64,000 nucleotides of DNA from Pseudomonas fluorescens (GCF_001708445.1 NZ_CP015637.1:6201001-6265000), one strand, 5' to 3'; shown: positions 26,791-35,982, counted from the stretch's first letter. Made by a program: numbers and translations. The notes: a model not told the origin generated them from the sequence alone.

Positions 26791-27732
26791 TTATTTCAAA
26801 TGGTCTGTCAAATACCGGAAGTACTCTTCACGAATCTCCGGAATCTCATTGGCCAGGTGATGCCGGCCACGCGGCAGCATCAACACCTCGGGCTGGTCGA
26901 ACTTGCCCCGCAGTACCTGCAAGTTGTGCTGCCAATCCACGGTCATGTCTTCCTCTCCCTGCACAATCACCGGCCGCCGTGGGCTGCGCGGTGCGGCTTC
27001 GATGCGTTTGATCCAGCGCGCCAGCGCCCCCACCCAGGCGGTTGGCAGCTGGCGCGGCTGAAGCGGGTCGGCCTCCAGGAACGGCTTGAACTGCGGGTCG
27101 TTGGTGTTCTCGCTGAAACGCCGGGCGATGCCTTTGACGAACGGGCGCAACAGGTAATAGCTGACCTGCGACCACCCCCACGCACGCGGCCGTACCAGCG
27201 GAGACAGCAGGAAGGTCTTGCCTTGGGCCGGGCTGTCGGCCCCGCGGCTGAGCAGGTGGTCGACCACCACCGCGCCGCCGGTGCTTTGCCCGAACAAGTG
27301 CCAGGGCTGCGGCAATTGCAGCGCTTGGGCTTGAGCGAACAGTGCCTGCACCACGTCCTGATACACCGCAAAATCATCGATGCTGGCACGCGCGCCGCTG
27401 GACAAGCCATGGCCTGGCAAATCGCAGGCGATCACCACAAAGCCCTGGTCCAGCGCCCAGTCCACCACGTGGCGATACAGCCCCATGTGGTCGTAGAAGC
27501 CGTGGAACATGAACATCGTCGCCACCGGTGCGGGCGGCCACCATACCTGGGCCACCACCTGGAACCCATCGACCTCGAAACGTCCCAGCCGGCTCACTGC
27601 CGGCACTTTGCGTGCGGCCAGGTCCAGGCCGTAGAAACGCTGGTAGACCCGCGCCTCGGCGCTGAGCGGCTGCGCATCCACCAGGGGTCGCAAGCTTTCG
27701 CGCAGATGATCGGGGTCAAAGGTGACGGGCAT
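26791..27732 (-). CDS. Alpha/beta hydrolase (lysophospholipase-like)
   Basis: Serine hydrolase of about 313 residues. The nucleophile elbow is FGQSTGGAVVVDHLL, the oxyanion region MFMFHGFYDHMGLYRHVVDW, and the charge-relay acid and His are in QGEEDMTVDW and RGRHHLANE. FVVIACDLPGHGLSSG is the PldB/monoglyceride-lipase hallmark. The physiological lipid substrate is not evident. I start at MPVTFDPDHL (27732); an earlier in-frame codon at 27810 adds residues without family character. It is divergent from the thioredoxin-like gene at 27844. Confidence 0.88.
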   Translation of the reverse strand: MPVTFDPDHLRESLRPLVDAQPLSAEARVYQRFYGLDLAARKVPAVSRLGRFEVDGFQVVAQVWWPPAPVATMFMFHGFYDHMGLYRHVVDWALDQGFVVIACDLPGHGLSSGARASIDDFAVYQDVVQALFAQAQALQLPQPWHLFGQSTGGAVVVDHLLSRGADSPAQGKTFLLSPLVRPRAWGWSQVSYYLLRPFVKGIARRFSENTNDPQFKPFLEADPLQPRQLPTAWVGALARWIKRIEAAPRSPRRPVIVQGEEDMTVDWQHNLQVLRGKFDQPEVLMLPRGRHHLANEIPEIREEYFRYLTDHLK

Positions 27733-27843
27733 AGGAGGTTCCAGACTTGAGGCTTCACGCACTGCGCAGATGAATATCGAGCTGCGATATTCATCTGTCA
27801 GGGCAAGCATGGCAAGCTACGCGACCTTCGAGGATAGATCTGA

Positions 27844-28419
27844 ATGCGACAGCCCTACCGCAGTGCCTTATTCGCCAGCCTGCTCCTGATCCTCTGCGTC
27901 GGCGTGCTATGGGCCGCCTATGATTGGTTCCAAGGCCGCTACCTGCGCGCCTTCAGCGAACATACGGCGGTCTTTTCCGGCGACGCCCTGCACCTGCCCG
28001 CCGACCTTGCCGGCCCCGGCCACATCCGCCTGGTGCACTTCTGGGACCCGGCCTGCCCGTGCAACGTCGGCAACCAGCAACACCTGGCCGAGCTGATCGA
28101 GCACTACGCGCCCCAGGGCGTCGAATTCTACGCCCTGCAAAAAACCGGCAGCCACGGCCAATTGCCCGATAACCTGCGCCAGATGAAAATCCTCACCGCC
28201 CTGCCCGGTGCCGACCAGATACCCGCCGTCCCCGCCGTGGGGATCTGGGATCGCACGGGCAAGCTTGCGTATTTCGGGCCTTATAGCGAAGGGCTGACGT
28301 GCAATTCCAGCAACAGCTTTATCGAGCCGATCCTCAAGGCTCTTGAAGACGGACGCGCAGTGAATGCCACTCACACCCTGGCGGTGGGCTGCTATTGTTC
28401 GTGGCCAACAGGTTCGTAG
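27844..28419 (+). CDS. DUF6436-type thioredoxin-like membrane-anchored protein
   Basis: Predicted periplasmic thioredoxin-fold protein (191 residues) anchored by one N-terminal helix (ALFASLLLILCVGVLWAAYDW). HIRLVHFWDPACPCNVGNQQHL carries a CPC motif where thioredoxins have CxxC, followed by QIPAVPAVGIWDRTGKLAYFGPY, the cis-Pro loop region. Two more Cys pairs occur near the C-terminus (LTCNSSNSF and GCYCSW). It appears to be in an operon with the penicillin acylase gene 30 bp downstream. A disulfide-handling role for that secreted enzyme is only an inference. Confidence 0.72.
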   Translation: MRQPYRSALFASLLLILCVGVLWAAYDWFQGRYLRAFSEHTAVFSGDALHLPADLAGPGHIRLVHFWDPACPCNVGNQQHLAELIEHYAPQGVEFYALQKTGSHGQLPDNLRQMKILTALPGADQIPAVPAVGIWDRTGKLAYFGPYSEGLTCNSSNSFIEPILKALEDGRAVNATHTLAVGCYCSWPTGS

Positions 28420-28449
28420 CCCACTCCCCTCTCTTGCTAAGGAATGTTC

Positions 28450-30804
28450 ATGAAGCGCGTCTTGCAGGCTCTCGCGGTTCTGGTGGTGCTGATCGCTCTC
28501 GGCGCCGTCGGGTACGTCTACAGCAAACTGCCCACCCGCCAGGGCACGGTTGAGCTGGCGCACCTGCAAGGCTCGGTCACCGTGCGCTACGACGACCGTG
28601 GCGTGCCGCATATCCGCGCCGAGAACGAGACCGACCTGTACCGCGCCCTGGGCTATGTGCAGGCCCAGGACCGGCTGTTCCAGATGGAAATCATGCGGCG
28701 CCTGGCCCGTGGCGAGCTGGCCGAGGTGCTGGGGCCCAAGCTGCTGGAGACCGACAAGCTGTTTCGCAGCCTGCGCATTCGTGAGCGCGCCCTGAGCTAT
28801 GTGGAGCATATGGACCGCGAGTCTGCGTCGTGGAAGGCCCTGCAAGCCTATTTGGACGGGATCAACGCGTATCAGGACAGCCACGCCAGCCCGATGGAGT
28901 TCGATGTGCTGGGCATTCCCAAGCGCCGGTTCACCGCCGAAGACACCATCAGCGTCGCCGGCTACCTGGCCTACAGCTTTGCCGCCGCGTTTCGTACAGA
29001 GCCCTTGCTGACCTATGTACGTGACCAGTTGGGCAGCGATTACCTGAAAGTGTTCGACCTCGACTGGCAACCCAAGGGCGCACTCAACCTGGCCGCCGGC
29101 GATTGGCAAACCCTTGGCGCCATCGCCTCCCTGAGCGAACAAGCCTTGGCCGACAACGGCTTGCCGCAGTTCGAAGGCAGCAACGCCTGGGCCATCAGTG
29201 GCAACCGCACCAAAAGCGGCAAGCCGTTGCTGGCCGGTGACCCGCATATCCGCTTCTCGGTGCCGTCGGTGTGGTATGAGGCGCAGTTGTCGGCGCCGGG
29301 CTTCGAACTGTACGGCTATCACAACGCGCTGGTACCGGTGGCGTTCCTGGGGCACAACCTGGACTTCGGCTGGAGCCTGACCATGTTCCAGAATGATGAC
29401 CTCGACCTGATCGCCGAGAAGGTCAACCCGGACAATTCCAACCAGGTCTGGTACCACGACCAGTGGGTCGACATGACCAGCAGCGAGCAACAGATCGCGG
29501 TGAAAGGCCAGGCACCGGTCACGGTCACCCTGCGCCAGTCGCCCCATGGCCCGATCATCAATGACGTGCTTGGCGACAATGCCGGCAAGACGCCGATTGC
29601 CATGTGGTGGGCGTTCCTCGACACCGAGAACCCGATCCTCGAAGGTTTCTACCAGCTCAACCGCGCCGACACCCTGGCCAAGGCGCGCGCGGCTGCATCC
29701 AAGGTTTCCGCGCCGGGGCTGAATATCGTGTGGGCCAATGCCAAGGGCGATATCGGCTGGTGGGCGGCGGCACAGTTGCCGATCCGCCCGGCCGGTGTCA
29801 ACGCCGGGTTTATCCTCGACGGTAGCAGCGCCCAGGCCGACAAGCTGGGTTTCTACCCCTTCAGCGCCAACCCCCAGGAAGAAAACCCCGCGCGTGGCTA
29901 TGTGGTGTCGGCCAACGCCCAGCCGGTATCGCCCACGGGCATGGAGATCCCCGGTTATTACAACCTGGCCGACCGGGGCCAACAGTTGAACGCGCAGTTG
30001 AGCGACAAGAGCGTGAAGTGGGATGTGAACAACAGCCAGGCCTTGCAACTGGGCACCACCACCGCCTACGGCCCGCGCCTGCTGGCGCCGCTGCTGCCGG
30101 TGCTGCGCGAGGTGGTCAAGGACCCGGCGCAATTGAAACTGGTGGAACAGCTTGCCAGCTGGAAAGGCGACTACCCGCTGGACTCCACCAGCGCCACGCT
30201 GTTCAACCAGTTCCTGTTCAACCTGGCCGATGCCACCTTCCACCCGAAACTGGGCGACGGCATGTTCAAGACCCTGCTCGGCACCCGCGTGATCGACGCC
30301 GCCTTGCCACGCCTGGCCGCATCGGCGGATTCACCCTGGTGGGACGGCAAGCGCGCCGAGCTCGTCAAACTGGCCTGGGACAACAGCCTGGCGCACCTCA
30401 AGACCACCTTCGGCGATGACCCGACTCAGTGGCAGTGGGGCAAGGCCCATACCCTGACCCACAGCCATCCACTGGGCTCGCAAAAGCCATTGGACTTGAT
30501 CGTCAACGTCGGCCCCTTCCCGGCGCCCGGCACCCACGAAGTGCCGAACAACCAGTCGGCCGCCATCGGCCCGGCGCCATGGCCAGTGACCTACGGCCCA
30601 TCGACCCGCCGCCTGATCGACTTCGCTGACCCGGCCCACGCCCTGACCATCAACCCGGTCGGGCAAAGCGGCGTGCCGTTCGACAAGCACTACAGCGATC
30701 AAGCGGAAACCTATATCGAAGGGGGTTACGAGCAGGCGCATTTCAGTGATGAGGAAGTCACGGCCAATACACGCGGTACGCTGAAGCTATTGCCCGCTCG
30801 ATAA
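28450..30804 (+). CDS. Penicillin acylase-family protein
   Basis: Periplasmic Ntn-hydrolase of 784 residues (penicillin G acylase / AHL-acylase superfamily). An N-terminal signal or anchor (about 7-25) precedes VRYDDRGVPHIRAENETDLYRALGYVQAQDRLFQME, the start of the alpha subunit. The autocatalytic site is Gly-Ser244 in FEGSNAWAISGNRT; Ser244 would become the N-terminal nucleophile of the beta subunit, which begins with the usual GKPLLAGDPH. AAGGA precedes the ATG. Substrates in this family include beta-lactams and acyl-homoserine lactones; the natural one cannot be told here. It follows the thioredoxin-like gene. Confidence 0.92.
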   Translation: MKRVLQALAVLVVLIALGAVGYVYSKLPTRQGTVELAHLQGSVTVRYDDRGVPHIRAENETDLYRALGYVQAQDRLFQMEIMRRLARGELAEVLGPKLLETDKLFRSLRIRERALSYVEHMDRESASWKALQAYLDGINAYQDSHASPMEFDVLGIPKRRFTAEDTISVAGYLAYSFAAAFRTEPLLTYVRDQLGSDYLKVFDLDWQPKGALNLAAGDWQTLGAIASLSEQALADNGLPQFEGSNAWAISGNRTKSGKPLLAGDPHIRFSVPSVWYEAQLSAPGFELYGYHNALVPVAFLGHNLDFGWSLTMFQNDDLDLIAEKVNPDNSNQVWYHDQWVDMTSSEQQIAVKGQAPVTVTLRQSPHGPIINDVLGDNAGKTPIAMWWAFLDTENPILEGFYQLNRADTLAKARAAASKVSAPGLNIVWANAKGDIGWWAAAQLPIRPAGVNAGFILDGSSAQADKLGFYPFSANPQEENPARGYVVSANAQPVSPTGMEIPGYYNLADRGQQLNAQLSDKSVKWDVNNSQALQLGTTTAYGPRLLAPLLPVLREVVKDPAQLKLVEQLASWKGDYPLDSTSATLFNQFLFNLADATFHPKLGDGMFKTLLGTRVIDAALPRLAASADSPWWDGKRAELVKLAWDNSLAHLKTTFGDDPTQWQWGKAHTLTHSHPLGSQKPLDLIVNVGPFPAPGTHEVPNNQSAAIGPAPWPVTYGPSTRRLIDFADPAHALTINPVGQSGVPFDKHYSDQAETYIEGGYEQAHFSDEEVTANTRGTLKLLPAR

Positions 30805-30872
30805 CGGCCTGAAACGCGATCAAACCTGTGGGAGGTCCCGCTAAAAGCGCCGTCGCCCAGCAAACTGGCCCC

Positions 30873-30995
30873 CTGTGGCAAGCGGGCTTGCCCTTTGTAG
30901 GAGCGAGCTTGCTCGCGAAAAACGTCAACGATAACGCGTGTTTCCTGAATCAACGCGGCGCCTGTGAGTTCTTCGCGAGCAAGCTCGCTCCTACA
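30873..30995. repeat. REP plus REPIN of the GTAGGAGCGAGC family
   Basis: A single REP half (CTGTGGCAAGCGGGCTTGCC, 30873-30892) is directly followed by a full REPIN at 30896-30995, with arms TGTAGGAGCGAGCTTGCTCG and the inverse. Its loop is nearly the reverse complement of the loop in the 7.3-kb locus. The bases after it (AGAAGGCGATGTACGC) also match that locus. Confidence 0.88.
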
Positions 30996-31059
30996 GAAGG
31001 CGATGTACGCCACAAAAAATGCCGTCGTTTAATACAGCCCTTCCCACGGTGTGTTCCGT

Positions 31060-32025
31060 TTAGAGCGGCGCCGCAAAGTTGCGCCGGAACTGTTGCGGCG
31101 TCACGCCCAGGCGGCGATTGAACACGTTGCGCATGTGCTGGGCATCGCGAAAACCGCACTGATAGGCCACGGTCTTGAGCGGCGCGGGACTGCTTTCGAG
31201 CATCATCCGCGCCGCATCCACCCGCGCCCGCTCGACAAACTCCGCAGGCGTTATCCGCGCTTCACGGGTGAACACCCGAGAGAAATTACGCGCACTCATA
31301 TTCGCGGCCTTGGCCAGGTCGGCGATGGTCAAGTCACCGGTCAGGTTCGCCAAGACGTACACCTGCACCAGCGCTACCGCCGAGGTGGTTTCGGCATGGG
31401 GCGTGAGGAACGGGCTGAACTGTGACTGCCCACCCGAGCGCTGGGTGAACACCACCAGGCGCTTGGCCACGCTCAGCGCCACCTCCGGGCCATGGTCCTG
31501 GGCCAACAGGTACAGCGAGAGGTCGATACCCGCCGTGACGCCAGCCGAGGTGTAGAGGTTGCCGTCTTGCACGTAGAGGCGGTCAGCTTCGACCTGGGCG
31601 CGGGGGCACAAACGCGCCAGGCCTGCCGCATCATTCCAATGCGTCGTGACGGTTTTTCCATCCAGTAGCCCGGCGCGCGCCAGCGTGAAGGCGCCGTTGC
31701 AGATTGAACCGAAGCGCCGCGCCCGGGCGGTTGCACCACGCAGCCAATCATCGAACGGGGCGCCAAATTCCTCGAAGGGCAATTGCGGGCCACCGGGGAC
31801 CAGCAGCAGGTCATAGGCTTGCAGGGCTTCGCTGTAGTGCCGGTGGGCCTGCAATGACAAACCGTTGGAGGCAGCCAGCGTGCCGTGGCCCAGCCCGATG
31901 ACCTCCATCTGGTAGTGATCCTGGGGCGGCAGAAAGCGGTTGGCTTCGCAGAACACATCCAGGGGGCCGGTCACATCCAGTGACTGGACGCCGGGGAAGA
32001 TCAGGATGGCGACGGTCTTGTGCAT
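31060..32025 (-). CDS. GlxA-family AraC-type transcriptional regulator
   Basis: Regulator of about 321 residues with an N-terminal DJ-1/PfpI-like domain (KTVAILIFPGVQSLDVTGPLDVF, then FGSICNGAFTLARAGLLDGK with the elbow Cys). A C-terminal AraC helix-turn-helix pair follows (LTIADLAKAANMSARNFSRVF and LKTVAYQCGFRDAQHMRNVF). Such regulators commonly sense small nitrogenous metabolites. The start is ambiguous: ATG at 32025, GTG at 32031 (which has AAAAGG five bases away) or GTG at 32037. It is divergent from an HD-domain hydrolase that could be its target. Confidence 0.9.
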   Translation of the reverse strand: MHKTVAILIFPGVQSLDVTGPLDVFCEANRFLPPQDHYQMEVIGLGHGTLAASNGLSLQAHRHYSEALQAYDLLLVPGGPQLPFEEFGAPFDDWLRGATARARRFGSICNGAFTLARAGLLDGKTVTTHWNDAAGLARLCPRAQVEADRLYVQDGNLYTSAGVTAGIDLSLYLLAQDHGPEVALSVAKRLVVFTQRSGGQSQFSPFLTPHAETTSAVALVQVYVLANLTGDLTIADLAKAANMSARNFSRVFTREARITPAEFVERARVDAARMMLESSPAPLKTVAYQCGFRDAQHMRNVFNRRLGVTPQQFRRNFAAPL

Positions 32026-32066
32026 GCTCACAGACACCTTTTTCTAACGGAATAAAATGCAAACCC

Positions 32067-32155
32067 TGTGGGAGGGAGCTTGCTCCCGATGGCGTTGTAT
32101 CAGTCAGCAGATGCAGTGCCTGGTGCTCAGCTATCGGGGGCAAGCCCCCTCTCAC
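32067..32155. repeat. REPIN in the GlxA/HD-hydrolase intergenic region
   Basis: Arms TGTGGGAGGGAGCTTGCTCC and an imperfect inverse (ending CCCCCTCTCACA) around a 45-bp loop. It lies between two divergent genes, so any shared promoters must lie on either side of it. Confidence 0.85.
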
Positions 32156-32317
32156 ATTTTGATTTTCGCAGGCTTCAAGAGTGATATCGCCCGCTACACC
32201 CTAGTCGATTTCCCCTTGGCACGATGTGACGGCAGATTGGCCGGGATCGCCCCCTCGTCACCATGGCCGCTTCACGGGCGCGCGGCCAGACTGGAGGCTT
32301 TCCAGAGGAGAACCACC

Positions 32318-32959
32318 ATGAGCACCACCATCGCCGGCATCAAGATCCCGGACAGCGCCCTGGCCAAGGCCACCACCGAGTACATCCGCGACATTGAATC
32401 CGACCTGCTCTACCACCACTCCCGCCGGGTATTCCTGTTCGGCGCCTTGAGCGGTGAGCGCAGGCAACTGGCCTACAACCCCGAGTTGCTGTACGTCGGT
32501 GCGATGTTCCATGACCTGGGCCTGGTGGAAGGCCATCGCAGTGACAACGAGCGTTTCGAAGTAGACGGTGCCAACGCAGCGGCGGATTTTCTCAAGCCCT
32601 ACGGACTGAGCGACGACGATATCGAACAGGTGTGGCTGTCCATCGCCCTGCACACCACACCGGGTGTGCCACAGCATCTGCGCCCGACCGTGGCGCTGGT
32701 GACGGCCGGCGTGGAAATGGACGTGCTGGGCATGGACTACGCCGCCTTTCCCAGCGTGCAGCGCGAAGCCGTGGTGCATGCGCATCCACGTGGTGAAGGG
32801 TTCAAGGAGTGCATCATCTGCGCCTTCGCCGACGGCTTGCGCCATCGTCCGCAGACCACGTTTGGCAACGTGAAGACCGATGTGCTGGTGGACCAGGAGC
32901 CGGGGTTCAAGCCGATGAATTTTGTCGAGGTGATTCGCCAGTCGCCGTGGTTGGCGTAG
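32318..32959 (+). CDS. HD-domain hydrolase (cyanamide hydratase-like)
   Basis: Cytosolic metal-dependent HD-superfamily protein of 213 residues. The ligands appear as His33/34 in LLYHHSRRVFLFG, the HD dyad at 65-66 in VGAMFHDLGLVEGH, and His in WLSIALHTTPGVP. The pattern ESDLLYHHSRR...ELLYVGAMFHDLGL is that of the cyanamide/urea-hydratase-like branch rather than of nucleotide phosphodiesterases. GAGGAG precedes the ATG (32305-32310, CCAGAGGAGAACC). It is divergent from a GlxA-type regulator and probably controlled by it. The actual substrate is unknown. Confidence 0.85.
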   Translation: MSTTIAGIKIPDSALAKATTEYIRDIESDLLYHHSRRVFLFGALSGERRQLAYNPELLYVGAMFHDLGLVEGHRSDNERFEVDGANAAADFLKPYGLSDDDIEQVWLSIALHTTPGVPQHLRPTVALVTAGVEMDVLGMDYAAFPSVQREAVVHAHPRGEGFKECIICAFADGLRHRPQTTFGNVKTDVLVDQEPGFKPMNFVEVIRQSPWLA

Positions 32960-32980
32960 CGGAGTTGAAATGCAATCAAC

Positions 32981-33022
32981 TGTGGGAGGGGCGGTGCGAC
33001 GTTTCGACTTGCCCCCTCCCAC
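32981..33022. repeat. Degenerate REP hairpin
   Basis: Partly decayed REP palindrome (TGTGGGAGGGGCGGTGCGAC on the left, GCCCCCTCCCACA on the right) between the convergent HD hydrolase and spuH genes; possibly a transcription end. Confidence 0.65.
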
Positions 33023-33041
33023 ATTTTGACCGCGCAGGCTT

Positions 33042-33926
33042 TTAGACCGGCGCTGGCGCCCGACGCACATCCGGCTGCTGCCAGCCATCCGCCGCCGCTT
33101 CTTCGATCGCCTGCTGGATCGCCTTCTTGCGCATTTCTTCGGCACGCCGGCTGAAGAACCACACCAGGAAGGTCACCAGCGATACCGCCAGCAGAATCAG
33201 GCTGGCCACGGCGTTGATCTCGGGTTTAACCCCCAGGCGCACTGCCGAGAACACTTCCATCGGCAAGGTGGTCGAACCCGGGCCCGACACGAAGCTGGCC
33301 AGTACCAAGTCATCCAGGGACAGCGCGAACGACATCATCCCACCGGCCGCCAACGACGGCGCGATCATCGGGATGGTGATCAGGAAGAACACCTTCCACG
33401 GCCGCGCACCCAGGTCCATCGCCGCTTCTTCGATCGACAGGTCCAGTTCACGCAGGCGCGCCGACACTACCACCGCCACATAGGCCGCGCAGAACGTGGT
33501 GTGGGCGATCCAGATGGTGACAATGCCACGCTCCTGGGGCCAGCCGATCATCTGCGCCATCGCCACGAACAGCAGCAACAGCGACAGACCGGTGATCACT
33601 TCCGGCATCACCAACGGTGCAGTCACCAGGCCGCCGAACAGCGTACGGCCTTTGAACTGACTGATGCGCGTCAAGACGAACGCGGCCAAGGTGCCCAGCG
33701 CCACCGCCGCCACCGCCGTGTAGCAGGCGATTTCCAGGGAGCGCGCCACCGAGCCCATCAACTGGGTGTTGTCCAGCAGGCCCACGTACCACTTGATCGA
33801 CCAACCGCCCCACACTGTCACCAGCTTGGATTCGTTGAACGAGTAGATCACCAGAATCAGCATCGGCAGGTAGATGAACAACAACCCCGCCACCAGCATG
33901 AAGCTTGAGAAACTGACGCGCTTCAT
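33042..33926 (-). CDS. spuH: Polyamine ABC transporter permease SpuH (PotI-like)
   Basis: Inner-membrane permease (294 residues) of the putrescine/spermidine importer. It shows about six hydrophobic helices, the N-terminal FSSFMLVAGLLFIYLPMLILVIYSFNES typical of PotI, and the EAA loop IEEAAMDLGARPWKVFFLITIPMI near 185-210. Its start overlaps the stop of spuG by four bases, so the two are translationally coupled. It is the last gene of the spuBCDEFGH run. Confidence 0.93.
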   Translation of the reverse strand: MKRVSFSSFMLVAGLLFIYLPMLILVIYSFNESKLVTVWGGWSIKWYVGLLDNTQLMGSVARSLEIACYTAVAAVALGTLAAFVLTRISQFKGRTLFGGLVTAPLVMPEVITGLSLLLLFVAMAQMIGWPQERGIVTIWIAHTTFCAAYVAVVVSARLRELDLSIEEAAMDLGARPWKVFFLITIPMIAPSLAAGGMMSFALSLDDLVLASFVSGPGSTTLPMEVFSAVRLGVKPEINAVASLILLAVSLVTFLVWFFSRRAEEMRKKAIQQAIEEAAADGWQQPDVRRAPAPV

Positions 33927-34843
33927 ATCTTGCCCTCCATCTCTTTGGCTTGGCTGCGGTTAAACAGGATGATCGGCACGATCAGGATCGCCAGCATCAC
34001 CACCGCCAGGGCAGAGGCCACCGGCCAGTCACGGTTGTTGAAGAATTCTTGCCACAACACTTTACCGATCATCAGGGTTTCCGGGCCGCCAAGCAGTTCC
34101 GGGATCACGAACTCGCCCACTACCGGAATGAAGACCAGCATGCAGCCGGCGATGATGCCGTTCTTGGACAGCGGCACGGTGATCTTCCAGAAGCTGTTGA
34201 ACGTGCTCGACCCGAGGTCTGACGCGGCTTCCAACAGGCTCTGGTCATGCTTCACCAGGTTGGCGTACAGCGGCAGGATCATGAACGGCAAGTATGAATA
34301 GACCACGCCGATATACACCGCGATGTTGGTGTTGAGGATCTGCAACGGTTCGTTGATCAGGCCCATGGACATCAGGAAGCCATTGAGCAAGCCGTTGTTG
34401 CTGAGAATGCCCATCCACGCATACACGCGGATCAGGATCGCGGTCCAGGTCGGCATCATGATCAGCAGCACCAGTACGGTCTGCATCTCCTTGCGCGCAC
34501 TGGCAATCGCATAGGCCATCGGGTAGCCGATCACCAGGCAGAGGATGGTGCTGAAAAACGCCATCTTCAGCGAGCCCAGGTACGCGGCGATGTACAACTC
34601 GTCATCGCCGAGCATCGCGTAGTTGGCCAGGTTCAGCACCAACTGCAACTTCTGCTCTACGAAGGTGTAGATCTCGGTGTATGGCGGGATCGCCACGTCG
34701 GCTTCGGCAAAGCTGATCTTCAGGACGATGAAGAACGGCAGCATGAAGAACAGGAACAGCCAGAGGAAAGGGATCCCGATGACCACATGCCGGCCACCGG
34801 GGGTTATTCGTTGCAGCTGGCGCTTGAACTTTTTCATATTCAT
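33923..34843 (-). CDS. spuG: Polyamine ABC transporter permease SpuG (PotH-like)
   Basis: Partner permease of 306 residues. GIPFLWLFLFFMLPFFIVLKISFAE is the PotH-type first helix, and the EAA loop is LLEAASDLGSSTFNSFWKITVPL. The start ATG at 34843 overlaps the spuF stop (TGA at 34842-34840). A longer reading to 34879 would run into spuF and is not favoured. With SpuH it forms the membrane channel energised by SpuF and fed by SpuD/SpuE. Confidence 0.93.
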   Translation of the reverse strand: MNMKKFKRQLQRITPGGRHVVIGIPFLWLFLFFMLPFFIVLKISFAEADVAIPPYTEIYTFVEQKLQLVLNLANYAMLGDDELYIAAYLGSLKMAFFSTILCLVIGYPMAYAIASARKEMQTVLVLLIMMPTWTAILIRVYAWMGILSNNGLLNGFLMSMGLINEPLQILNTNIAVYIGVVYSYLPFMILPLYANLVKHDQSLLEAASDLGSSTFNSFWKITVPLSKNGIIAGCMLVFIPVVGEFVIPELLGGPETLMIGKVLWQEFFNNRDWPVASALAVVMLAILIVPIILFNRSQAKEMEGKI

Positions 34844-35982
34844 GAGCGAAGTACCACGCCGCTGTCGTCTTCCCACCATACGTACACCTGGTCACCCCAG
34901 GTCGGACGCTGGCCACGGCGCTCTGCGTTGGCAACGAAGGACTGCACCAGCTTGCCGCTCGGCAGCTCGACGTAGAACACCGAGTGGCCACCCAGGTAGG
35001 CGATATCGTGCACCTTGCCGCTGGACCAGTTGTGCTCGCAGGTCGGCATTTCGGTGGTCACCAGCAGTTTTTCCGGGCGGATGGCGTAGGTCACCGACTT
35101 GTCTTCGACCGCTGTGGCGATGCCGTAGCCCACGTAGATGTCGCGGTCCAGGTCCGGGCACTTGAGTACCGCGTGGCCTTCGGCGTCGTCCACCACCTGG
35201 GTGTCGAAGATGTTGACGTTGCCGATGAATTCGCACACCAGGCGGCTGGTGGGGGTCTCGTAGATGTCGACCGGGCTGCCGATCTGGGCGATCCAGCCCA
35301 GGTGCATGATTGCGATGCGCTCGGCCATGGTCATGGCCTCTTCCTGGTCGTGGGTCACCATGACGCAGGTCACGCCGACACGCTCGATGATTTCCACCAG
35401 TTCCAGTTGCATCTGCGAACGCAGTTTCTTGTCGAGTGCGCCCATCGGCTCATCGAGCAGCAGCAGTTTCGGGCGCTTGGCCAGGGAACGGGCCAGGGCC
35501 ACGCGCTGACGCTGGCCGCCGGACAACTGGTGCGGCTTGCGCTTGGCGAACTGGCTCATCTGTACCAGCTTGAGCATCTCGGCCACGCGCGCATCCACTT
35601 CGGCCTTGGGGATCTTGTCCTGCTGCAGGCCGAACGCGATGTTCTGCGCCACGGTCATGTGCGGGAACAAGGCGTAGGACTGGAACATCATGTTGATCGG
35701 CCGCTCGTAGGGCGGCATATCAGTGATGTCCACGCCGTCGAGGTAGATGCGACCTTCGGTGGGGCGCTCAAAGCCTGCGAGCATGCGCAGCAAGGTGGAT
35801 TTGCCCGAACCCGAACCGCCGAGCAAGGCGAATATCTCGCCTTTCTTGATTTCCAGGGACACATCGTCCACGGCAATCGTCTCGTCGAACTTCTTCGTGA
35901 CCCGGTCGATTTTGACCAGCACCTTTTTCGGTGTCTGGTCGCCCTCGAGGGCTTTCTTATAGGCGCCGGAGGCAACTGCCAT
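34840..35982 (-). CDS. spuF: Polyamine ABC transporter ATP-binding protein SpuF (PotG-like)
   Basis: ATPase of 380 residues for putrescine/spermidine uptake. Walker A is a slightly unusual GGSGSGKS at 55-62 (PotG-type, with Gly in place of Pro), the Q-loop is MMFQSYALFPHMTV, the signature LSGGQRQR, and Walker B LLLLDEPMGALDKK, with MVTHDQEEAM holding the switch His. A C-terminal TOBE domain follows. It comes 66 bp after spuE and overlaps spuG, consistent with one operon. Confidence 0.94.
   Translation of the reverse strand: MAVASGAYKKALEGDQTPKKVLVKIDRVTKKFDETIAVDDVSLEIKKGEIFALLGGSGSGKSTLLRMLAGFERPTEGRIYLDGVDITDMPPYERPINMMFQSYALFPHMTVAQNIAFGLQQDKIPKAEVDARVAEMLKLVQMSQFAKRKPHQLSGGQRQRVALARSLAKRPKLLLLDEPMGALDKKLRSQMQLELVEIIERVGVTCVMVTHDQEEAMTMAERIAIMHLGWIAQIGSPVDIYETPTSRLVCEFIGNVNIFDTQVVDDAEGHAVLKCPDLDRDIYVGYGIATAVEDKSVTYAIRPEKLLVTTEMPTCEHNWSSGKVHDIAYLGGHSVFYVELPSGKLVQSFVANAERRGQRPTWGDQVYVWWEDDSGVVLRS

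Noticed and set aside
27907..30243. Open frame of about 780 codons antisense to the penicillin acylase gene
   Set aside because: Its composition is that of a shadow frame (Gln, His, Val, Gly), while the plus strand has the full acylase motif set.
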